From positions 1-35,900 of the forward strand of contig JACWAL010000029.1 of assembly GCA_014874295.1 (NCBI GenBank): 35,900 nucleotides of DNA. The letters run 5' to 3'. Both the position numbers and the translations under genes were made by a program. The notes below the pieces were generated by a model. That model searched no databases and was not told where the DNA came from. It saw only the letters and a program-made list of their open reading frames with translations. Source of the stretch: Microcaldota archaeon (GTDB taxonomy: Archaea > Micrarchaeota > Micrarchaeia > Micrarchaeales > Micrarchaeaceae). Below, piece after piece: positions 30,620-35,900 of the stretch (its first letter is position 1; every line of letters starts with the position of its first letter).

Positions 30620-31585
30620 TCAACCAGCTATCTCTATTACCTTCGGCTCCTTTATTCCCTTCGCGTTCAGGTTGCCGAGGCTTTCCCTGACGCGCACCAG
30701 CCTCCTTGCTGGCCCTGGAATTGATCCATCTATGACCATGAATACGTTCCTCGCGTTGCCGTAGTGCTTGAATCCCGATGTGGGATTTATCGATGAGACG
30801 GCGTCCTTGCCGCCCATCCTTAGTATGCGCTTGTTCCTCTCGGTGCGGTAGTTGTATCCCATCTGGCCGGGCTGTGGCACTGTGTACATGACCTTGGCGA
30901 GACCCATATCCCCGTGCGTTCCTATGTGCCTTATCTTCTGCGTTGACTTGTGTGGCAGCCTCGCGGCGCCATACCTCTTGATTATGCCCTGCCATCCCTT
31001 GCCCTTCGTGACGGACGATATGTCAATGTACTCTCCCTGCTTGAACACGGAATCGGGGCGCACCTCCTTGCCCAGGTTAGACGCAGCGAAGTCGAACTTC
31101 TCCTCTATCGTTTTGCCGTCTATCGATGACTCGAACCTCTCGGGTTTGTTCTGCTCTGCGTTCGTCGTTTTTGGATACGCGACCAGCAGTGCAGTGACAT
31201 CGCTGTATTCCGCTAGCTTGGCCTTGAAGTCGTGGAGCTTGTCCTCGTTGGCCTTCGGGGATATCTTGAGCTTTTGCGCAATCAACTTGTTGTAGAGCTC
31301 TCCAGCCGCGGCCCTGTAGCCTGTCAGCGGGTCTCTCTTGTAGAACCTTATACCGTAAACCTCAGTCGCAGGGACCTCGAGAACGGTGCACGCCCTGCTG
31401 ACCTCCTGCTGCTTGGATGGCGATTCCGAGTCGTCTATCATGACGGCGTTGGACATGCCCGCCTTATAGGCTACGAGGTTGCTCAGCCGTGGCTCTCCCT
31501 TGCGTCCTGGAAGGGAACGCATCCTCGGCAGCAGTCTGGCTGCGCGTCTGTGCGGCCAATATTGGCGTGAGCCTCTGGTGGTCAT
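30620..31585 (-). CDS. rpl3: Ribosomal protein uL3
   Basis: Protein of 321 aa, first gene of the S10-type operon in this organism. It helps form the peptidyl transferase centre. The body has LVAYKAGMSNAVMIDDS, VLEVPATEVYGIRFYKRD and the long loop VTKGKGWQGIIKRYGAARLP, then GTHGDMGLAKVMYTVPQPGQ and NARNVFMVIDGSIPGPARR. A Shine-Dalgarno AAAGGAG lies about 10 bases upstream of ATG 31585. A TATA box (TTATATAAATG, minus strand, about 31652-31662) predicts a leader of some 40 bases. Confidence 0.97.
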   Translation of the reverse strand: MTTRGSRQYWPHRRAARLLPRMRSLPGRKGEPRLSNLVAYKAGMSNAVMIDDSESPSKQQEVSRACTVLEVPATEVYGIRFYKRDPLTGYRAAAGELYNKLIAQKLKISPKANEDKLHDFKAKLAEYSDVTALLVAYPKTTNAEQNKPERFESSIDGKTIEEKFDFAASNLGKEVRPDSVFKQGEYIDISSVTKGKGWQGIIKRYGAARLPHKSTQKIRHIGTHGDMGLAKVMYTVPQPGQMGYNYRTERNKRILRMGGKDAVSSINPTSGFKHYGNARNVFMVIDGSIPGPARRLVRVRESLGNLNAKGIKEPKVIEIAG

Positions 31586-31650
31586 TGAAAAGCACTCCTT
31601 TGAAAGAAGAGCAGGAGACCCTCTTTAAAACTTCTTACTCTTATAATCTG

Positions 31651-31664
31651 CACATTTATATAAT
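31651..31664 (-). promoter_or_regulatory. TATA box of the S10-type ribosomal operon
   Basis: TTATATAAATG on the minus strand, in an AT-rich stretch between the pcc1 stop and uL3, is the only strong promoter candidate for the uL3-to-aglB run. Confidence 0.6.
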
Positions 31665-31665
31665 T

Positions 31666-31914
31666 TCACTTTTTGCGCTTTTGCGGAATTGGAGCTGTCG
31701 CCGCTCCCTCGACAACCTTTATATCCCGGAGCACTGAGTTGATGCTCGCGCGGAGTGCGGTGACGTCGGCAGCCGTGACGGTAAAGGTGACACCGCCTTT
31801 GGATTCCTTCACTTCTATAGAACTCCTCTTGTAGGAGCGTGGGCTCGCTAGCAGCTCCTTGTAGCTCAGCGACGTGTCCTTCTTTGATAAGTGAAGTATG
31901 GCAGAGCAGCTCAT
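31666..31914 (-). CDS. pcc1: KEOPS complex subunit Pcc1
   Basis: Protein of 82 aa, the typical length of Pcc1. In KEOPS (Kae1-Bud32-Cgi121-Pcc1) it dimerises and supports threonylcarbamoyl-adenosine (t6A) formation at tRNA position 37. The diagnostic C-terminal pattern is VTFTVTAADVTALRASINSV (D-x-x-x-L-R-A-x-x-N-S), followed by LRDIKVVE. The ATG overlaps the eL15 stop by four bases (ATGA), so the two are translationally coupled. Confidence 0.88.
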   Translation of the reverse strand: MSCSAILHLSKKDTSLSYKELLASPRSYKRSSIEVKESKGGVTFTVTAADVTALRASINSVLRDIKVVEGAATAPIPQKRKK

Positions 31915-32420
31915 GCTATGCCCCTGTGCTTCCTTCCCTTGCTCGTCAGGCCGCGGAATGCCCTGCCCTTCCTTGAGGCAGCATTGGCATATGTTGGGTC
32001 GTTCGCTATTGACGCGTCGCTCGGATTAACCATAATGACCTCGTAGAAGGTGTCGGAGCCTGACTTGCCCACGAAGTACGAGTTCAGCACTTCGTAGTTG
32101 TCGAACTTCCTCGCGGCCCTCTCCTCTGCGATCGTCTGCATTGACTTGGCGCGGGTGTAGAACCTTCCAGACTTAGATGGCTTCCTGCCGCCGTCAAAGT
32201 GCCTCCTCTTCTTTGCGCCTCCAATCACCTTGACGCGCGCGACGATGACGCCCTGCTTGGCCTTGTAGCCGAGTTCCCTGGCCCTCGGTATGTTGGTCGG
32301 CCTTTCGACCCTGACTAGCGGTGCTTGCGAGCGCCATTCCAGCATGCGGTGCGAATACAGATCTGAACGTTCCTTGTATCCCTGCACTATCGAATTCTTG
32401 ATTTCCTTGTAAGCTCCCAT
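31911..32420 (-). CDS. rpl15e: Ribosomal protein eL15
   Basis: Protein of 169 aa, an archaeal/eukaryotic-specific 50S protein. It shows YSHRMLEWRSQAPLVRVERP, ARELGYKAKQGVIVARVKVI, GGRKPSKSGRFYTRAKSMQT and the C-terminal KGRAFRGLTSKGRKHRG. ATG 32420 is favoured because a GTGAGTGAT purine-rich element sits just upstream; a GTG four codons earlier would swallow it. A TATA box (GATTTAAATACG, about 32511-32522) predicts a leader near 65 bases. It is cotranscribed with pcc1 and divergent from the Cys-repeat protein gene. Confidence 0.95.
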   Translation of the reverse strand: MGAYKEIKNSIVQGYKERSDLYSHRMLEWRSQAPLVRVERPTNIPRARELGYKAKQGVIVARVKVIGGAKKRRHFDGGRKPSKSGRFYTRAKSMQTIAEERAARKFDNYEVLNSYFVGKSGSDTFYEVIMVNPSDASIANDPTYANAASRKGRAFRGLTSKGRKHRGIA

Positions 32421-32509
32421 AGGATCACTCACTGATTATGCGTCCACGACACTGCAGGGATAGAAGAGCACCTGCGGATCCTGACACGTAATACTATATT
32501 TGCCCGCTA

Positions 32510-32521
32510 ACGTATTTAAAT
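32510..32521. promoter_or_regulatory. Shared bidirectional TATA (eL15 leftward, Cys-repeat protein rightward)
   Basis: GTATTTAAATC has a near-symmetric TTTAAA core that reads as TATA on both strands. It lies 37-48 bases before the rightward ATG 32558 and about 90-100 bases before the leftward ATG 32420. No other strong TATA is seen in this 137-bp gap. Confidence 0.5.
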
Positions 32522-32557
32522 CTGAACGCTGTGTCGTTTTACACCAAGGTGTGATAA

Positions 32558-32845
32558 ATGATGATTAGGCTCAGATCAGGGCTGCTAGTGATCACAGGCA
32601 GGAAGAGGGAGAAAAAGGCTGCAGGCGCAGAGACGAAAATGGAGGAGGCGCAGAGGACAATGCAGACGGAGGTGCAAAGCCAGGTGACGGCCATGGACGT
32701 TGCAGCGGCGCAGCTCGGAGGATGTGGGTGCGGCGACGACTGCGGTTGCGAGGAGGAAGTCCATCAGGAATTTGTAGTGCAGGACGGCACGCTACGCTCT
32801 GGAGGATGTGGGTGCGGCGACGACTGCGGTTGCGAGAGCCACTGA
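32558..32845 (+). CDS. Small protein with two identical Cys4 (CGCGDDCGC) metal-binding-like motifs
   Basis: No family is recognised. Protein of 95 aa (94 from the second ATG). A basic N-terminus (MIRLRSGLLVITGRKREKK) and a helical Glu/Gln/Met-rich middle lead to GGCGCGDDCGCE at about residues 54-65, a 16-residue acidic/polar linker, and a second exact GGCGCGDDCGCE near the C-terminus. Four closely spaced Cys per motif suggest a zinc, iron or copper site, as in metallothionein- or zinc-finger-like peptides. The two motifs are encoded by an exact 36-base repeat. An AAGGTGTGAT Shine-Dalgarno precedes the start. The gene ends 69 bases before CysRS on the same strand. Confidence 0.72.
   Translation: MMIRLRSGLLVITGRKREKKAAGAETKMEEAQRTMQTEVQSQVTAMDVAAAQLGGCGCGDDCGCEEEVHQEFVVQDGTLRSGGCGCGDDCGCESH
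32717..32752 (+). repeat. Exact 36-bp direct repeat, copy 1
   Basis: Encodes the first Cys4 motif. It is identical at every base, including synonymous positions, to 32801-32836, 84 bases (28 codons) downstream. Confidence 0.95.
32801..32836 (+). repeat. Exact 36-bp direct repeat, copy 2
   Basis: Encodes the second Cys4 motif, identical in DNA to 32717-32752. Identity at silent sites implies recent duplication, gene conversion or selection on the nucleic acid itself. Confidence 0.95.
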
Positions 32846-32860
32846 CTCCCCTCAGGCATG

Positions 32861-32893
32861 GTATATAACCCTTATTAATACTCTTTTGAGTAT
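32861..32893 (+). promoter_or_regulatory. CysRS promoter with 16-bp inverted repeat at the predicted start
   Basis: A TATA box GTATATAACC (32861-32870) is followed by ATACTC-TTTT-GAGTAT (32878-32893). This perfect inverted repeat lies where transcription should begin, 22-37 bases before GTG 32915. It may be an operator or a small leader hairpin. Confidence 0.45.
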
Positions 32894-32914
32894 ACACCAT
32901 GACTCGGTGTAGTA

Positions 32915-34372
32915 GTGCTACTTTACAATACGCTTACCAAGAGCGAGGAGGAATTCAAGCCTATTAGCAACAGTAAGGTCGGGCTGTACACGTGCGGCCC
33001 CACTGTCTACAGCTTCGCCCACATAGGGAATATGGTCTCGTACATATACTGGGATGTGCTGAAGAGGGCGCTGAGGCACGACGGCTTCACAGTGGAGCAC
33101 GTGATGAACATAACGGACGTCGGGCATCTCTTCGGAGACATGGATTATGGAGAGGATAAGGTGAGGTTCGTTGCTGCAAGTCAGCACAAGACCCTCAAAG
33201 AAGTGGCAGAGTTCTATATGAGGCAGTTCCTCGCTGATGAGAAAAGGCTGAATATAATCGCGCCTGACGTAGTAAGGAACGCGTCCGATGAGGTGAAGAG
33301 AGTGCTTGAGCTCATCGACGTGCTTGATAGCAAGGGATACCTGTACAAGCTGGACGATGGGGTTTACTTCGACACGTCCAAGTTCAAGGGTTATGGCGCG
33401 CTGACCGGCATGGACTTCGAGACCCTGAAGGAATCGCTCAAGGCGGGAGCAAGAGTGGATAGGCCAAAGGGTATGAGGAATGTAACCGACTTTGCAGTCT
33501 GGAGGCTTGCAAAGTCTGGAGAGACAGACATGGTGTGGGACTCCAAGTATGGGAGAGGGTTCCCTGGATGGCACATGGAGTGCAGTGCAATAAGCACGAA
33601 ATATCTTGGCGCCCACTTCGACATCCACTGTGGGGGCATAGACCACATACAGGTGCACCATACGAATGAGATTGCGCAATCTGAGGCAGCTACTGGTGAG
33701 AAGTTTGTCAACTACTGGCTACACAACGGATTCATGACAGTGGATGGAAGAAAGATGTCGAAATCGGTGGGTAACATTTATACACTGCAGGAGCTGGTGG
33801 ACAAGGGTTATTCCCCGCTTGCATACAGATATCTTGTCGTAAGCAGCCACTACAGGAGCGGAATCAACTTCACGTTTGAGGCACTAGACAACGCAGAGAA
33901 CACGCTAAAGAGGCTCTACTCGCTCGTTGAGAACCTTTTCGACATGGACAAGGAAGGCGCAGCAGATGGTGAATTCAGAAATAGGATGCATGGATTCTTG
34001 ACATCCTTCTACAAAAACCTTGATGATGATCTTGGAACTCCAGAGGCGCTCAAGAGTTTTCATGAGATAGCCAACGCGGCAAACCAAAGGATGGGTGAGA
34101 GCAAGATGACGAAGGCCGATGCACAGGCAACCTTGGATGCACTGCTGGAGATAGATAGGAGCGTGCTCGCGATTGGACTTTCTGAAAGGACTTATACAGT
34201 GACTGCAACGCCCGAAGTGGAGGCTTTAGTAAATGAGAGGGAAAGACTGCGGAAGGTGAGGGATTTTACGGCTGCAGATGCGATAAGGGAAAGGATACGT
34301 GAGGAGTTTGGCGTCGAGCTCGTGGACTCAAAGGAGGGTGTGAAGCTCAGGAAGGCAAGGCCAATAGATTGA
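32915..34372 (+). CDS. cysS: Cysteinyl-tRNA synthetase
   Basis: Protein of 485 aa, a class I aminoacyl-tRNA synthetase that charges tRNA-Cys. The zinc-binding YTCGPTVYSFAHIGNM contains the HIGH-like HIGN. Further zinc ligands occur in FPGWHMECSAIS and FDIHCGGIDHIQVHHTNEIA, and the KMSKS loop reads GRKMSKSVGN. The C-terminal helical domain (LDDDLGTPEAL, then RKVRDFTAADAIRERIREEFG) is typical of the bacterial-type enzyme also found in many archaea. The start is GTG 32915; no in-frame ATG precedes the conserved region. It is downstream of the Cys-repeat protein and nine bases upstream of the alkaline-phosphatase-superfamily gene. Confidence 0.97.
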   Translation: MLLYNTLTKSEEEFKPISNSKVGLYTCGPTVYSFAHIGNMVSYIYWDVLKRALRHDGFTVEHVMNITDVGHLFGDMDYGEDKVRFVAASQHKTLKEVAEFYMRQFLADEKRLNIIAPDVVRNASDEVKRVLELIDVLDSKGYLYKLDDGVYFDTSKFKGYGALTGMDFETLKESLKAGARVDRPKGMRNVTDFAVWRLAKSGETDMVWDSKYGRGFPGWHMECSAISTKYLGAHFDIHCGGIDHIQVHHTNEIAQSEAATGEKFVNYWLHNGFMTVDGRKMSKSVGNIYTLQELVDKGYSPLAYRYLVVSSHYRSGINFTFEALDNAENTLKRLYSLVENLFDMDKEGAADGEFRNRMHGFLTSFYKNLDDDLGTPEALKSFHEIANAANQRMGESKMTKADAQATLDALLEIDRSVLAIGLSERTYTVTATPEVEALVNERERLRKVRDFTAADAIRERIREEFGVELVDSKEGVKLRKARPID

Positions 34373-34381
34373 GGGACAGAG

Positions 34382-35572
34382 ATGAAGAACATAATGATAA
34401 TAGTCATGGACACGATGAGGCTGGACTTTTTCCAGAAACTCGAGAAGAAGCACAAGAGGTTTGAGAAGATGGGCTTCGTAGGACTGAACAACTGCATCGC
34501 GCCATCGCCATGGACGCTGCCATCGCATGCGTCGATGTTTACCGGCTTATACCCAAAGGATCACATGGCACACGAGACAAAGGCAATAAAGGACCTAGAC
34601 ATCGACAGGATAATGCTCAGGGTGCCCACGTTCGTCGAAGATCTCAACAGGTTCGGATATACCACATATGGAGTCTCGGCGAACCCATTCGTACATCCAA
34701 TATATGGGTTTAGCAGTTTCAAGCACTTCGTTACTGAATCGTACTTTACGGACATAATAGGGAGCGTGGTTGAGATCGCGGACAAGACGAAGAAGAGGGT
34801 CGCCAAGTACAAGAACATATACGGCTCCAACACCCTTAGGCTGGCGGCAAAGATACTCACAGAGGACCCGAACCTGTTCATGGAGGCGTTCGGGGGTGCA
34901 TTGATGCGCACTCCGAGGTCAGCGCTCAAGAAGTTCAAGGCGCGGTTCCTCGAGGGATGGCCGCTGGAGAAGGGAGGAATGAACACCGTGAAATATGTTA
35001 AGAATGAACAGCTGCGCAGGCCGTACTTCCTGTTTATCAACCTGATGGAGGCACACGAGCCTTACACTGGAAAGAAAGAAACAGACTTGAGCGGAGAGAC
35101 GTCGTTCCTTAAAAAACAGCCGAGTGATGCCGACGTAGAAAGGTGGAAGGTACTGTATTCAAAGGCGGCAACAAGGGCTTACTCTTACGCAGCCGACATC
35201 GCAAAGGCGATCATAGAAAGATATGGGAAGGACCAACTCATAATCGTAACCAGTGACCACGGCCAAGCGTTCGGCGAGCACGGATTCGTTGGCCACGGTG
35301 TGTTCCTCTACGACGAGATAGTGAGGGTACCAATGCTGGCCTTCGGCATTAAAGGTAGTAAGACGGTGAAGAAGGGATTCTCGTCGCTCGTTGGCATAAA
35401 GAACTTCGTGCTAGAGTACGCGGAGCGCGGAAGCGCGGACTTGGATAGCCTTATTGGCAAGTCTGTCTATTCGGAGTGCTTCGGCATACAGCACAACATG
35501 AGCGTTGTCAAGAACATAGACAGGAAGAAGGTGCAACGCAATGAAAGACACAGGAAGCGCATATTCAGGTAG
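34382..35572 (+). CDS. Sulfatase-like alkaline-phosphatase-superfamily hydrolase/phosphotransferase
   Basis: Protein of 396 aa. The superfamily metal and nucleophile layout is clear: IMIIVMDTMRLD (D10), APSPWTLPSHASMFTGLYP with Thr45 at the nucleophile position, and the late metal site TSDHGQAFGEHGFVGHG. True sulfatases need Cys or Ser in C/S-x-P-x-R for formylglycine; here T-L-P-S-H implies a Thr nucleophile, as in phosphoglyceromutase- or phosphoethanolamine-transferase-like members, so 'sulfatase' would be misleading. No signal peptide or membrane domain is evident, so a cytoplasmic enzyme is likely. Substrate is unknown. GAGGGACAGAG before the ATG can serve as Shine-Dalgarno; the nine-base gap suggests cotranscription with cysS. 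Confidence 0.85.
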   Translation: MKNIMIIVMDTMRLDFFQKLEKKHKRFEKMGFVGLNNCIAPSPWTLPSHASMFTGLYPKDHMAHETKAIKDLDIDRIMLRVPTFVEDLNRFGYTTYGVSANPFVHPIYGFSSFKHFVTESYFTDIIGSVVEIADKTKKRVAKYKNIYGSNTLRLAAKILTEDPNLFMEAFGGALMRTPRSALKKFKARFLEGWPLEKGGMNTVKYVKNEQLRRPYFLFINLMEAHEPYTGKKETDLSGETSFLKKQPSDADVERWKVLYSKAATRAYSYAADIAKAIIERYGKDQLIIVTSDHGQAFGEHGFVGHGVFLYDEIVRVPMLAFGIKGSKTVKKGFSSLVGIKNFVLEYAERGSADLDSLIGKSVYSECFGIQHNMSVVKNIDRKKVQRNERHRKRIFR

Positions 35573-35602
35573 GGTGTTATGCTTCGCTAGTTGTGGCTTA
35601 AT

Positions 35603-35900
35603 CTAATGGAAATATCCAGAGACCCAAGAGCCGTTGTAGGCGATTGCTGTAGGTGCACCATTATTGTTATTGCCACTGTAGTCGAGCGTGTCGCCGTTGA
35701 GGGGCCACCACCCCATGAGATTCTGCAGTGTTATTGGGGCACCTCCGATGCCCTCATTGTAGAGATATGCAATCTGATTGGAGGTCAAGGCTGTGTTGTA
35801 AATTTGGACGTTGGCGATGGAGCCGTTCCAATATCCTGGCATTCCAATATAGTTGGTATTGCTTAATACCACGTTTTGCTGCAATATTGTAAATGTATCA
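35603..35900 (-). CDS. LamG/concanavalin-like surface protein, C-terminal part (runs off right edge)
   Basis: The last 98 codons of a larger protein whose 5' part lies beyond base 35900; the frame is still open at the edge. IGMPGYWNGSIANVQIYNTA followed by LTSNQIAYLYNEG is the characteristic final strand and helix of LamG-like domains. A partial unit follows (LMGWWPLNGDTLDYSGNNNN, then GAPTAIAYNGSW), matching the first strand of another LamG domain. Asn-rich stretches and NGS sequons fit an exported, possibly glycosylated protein. Such LamG domains are commonly preceded by the class III signal seen in the gene at the left edge. Binding target is unknown. Confidence 0.75.
   Translation of the reverse strand, partial: DTFTILQQNVVLSNTNYIGMPGYWNGSIANVQIYNTALTSNQIAYLYNEGIGGAPITLQNLMGWWPLNGDTLDYSGNNNNGAPTAIAYNGSWVSGYFH

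Noticed and set aside
32558-32570. Box C-like ATGATGA suggesting a C/D small RNA
   Set aside because: It coincides with the tandem start codons of the Cys-repeat gene, and no matching D box with a paired terminal stem was found.
32717-32836. CRISPR-like array from the two 36-base repeats
   Set aside because: There are only two copies, in frame within a coding gene, with a 48-base intervening sequence that is part of the protein and no cas genes nearby.
1-35900. Complete insertion sequence, prophage or integrase in the window
   Set aside because: No intact transposase, integrase, capsid or terminase-like protein was seen; the only hints are the transposase-like N-terminus of the Lrp-like protein and the fragments beside tRNAs.

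Overview
The window reads as a compact archaeal chromosome segment, most likely from the DPANN superphylum and probably Micrarchaeota/ARMAN-like; that lineage call is inference. Archaeal markers are transcription factor B, a TBP-domain protein, the KH/beta-CASP termination nuclease FttA (aCPSF1), a Thr1-type proteasome beta subunit, a tricorn-F3-like M1 aminopeptidase, the oligosaccharyltransferase AglB, eL15, KEOPS Pcc1 and an S10-type ribosomal operon. Many genes start 20-35 bases downstream of a TATA-like box, consistent with leaderless mRNAs, while others carry a GGTGA-type Shine-Dalgarno. A bacterial-type gyrBA operon and class III-signal/LamG surface proteins at both ends fit a DPANN genome.

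Layout. 1-2912: end of a pilin-like surface protein (minus), a double Lrp/AsnC-like regulator and a GT4 glycosyltransferase. 2896-4866: cytidine deaminase and a single-repeat TBP-domain protein (minus), divergent from a geranylgeranyl-reductase-family flavoprotein. 4867-6932 (minus): tRNA-Glu(UUC), a GNAT-like fragment, a DUF1599-like protein, a PRC-barrel protein and an unknown 256-aa protein. 7103-15419 (plus): TFB with an AT-hook-like N-terminal extension, a small sequon-rich membrane protein, a TRAM protein, psmB, fttA, the M1 aminopeptidase and a GT2 glycosyltransferase. 15416-20450 (minus): an unknown protein, gyrA and gyrB. 20690-23201 (plus): an AmrS-like radical SAM enzyme, a VKOR-family protein and a C45-type Ntn hydrolase. 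23226-32420 (minus): a possible PD-(D/E)XK protein, a HAD-like fragment, an intron-containing tRNA-Ile(UAU), aglB, uS3-uL22-uS19-uL2-uL23-uL4-uL3, then pcc1 and eL15. 32558-35572 (plus): a cysteine-repeat protein, CysRS and an alkaline-phosphatase-superfamily enzyme. The end of a LamG protein (minus) closes the window.

Themes. Transcription is represented by TFB, the mono-TBP and FttA. Protein turnover is represented by the proteasome beta subunit and the F3-like peptidase in one same-strand run with FttA. Envelope functions are represented by GT4, GT2, AglB, VKOR, a small protein with six N-glycosylation sequons and the surface proteins at the edges. Translation is represented by the ribosomal operon, KEOPS, CysRS and two tRNAs.

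The items most worth a second look are the single-repeat TBP, the intron-bearing tRNA-Ile(UAU), the duplicated Cys4 motif protein next to CysRS with its exact 36-base repeat, aglB in the slot where uL29 is expected, and degraded-looking enzyme N-termini directly after both tRNA genes. I see no CRISPR array, complete insertion sequence or prophage.
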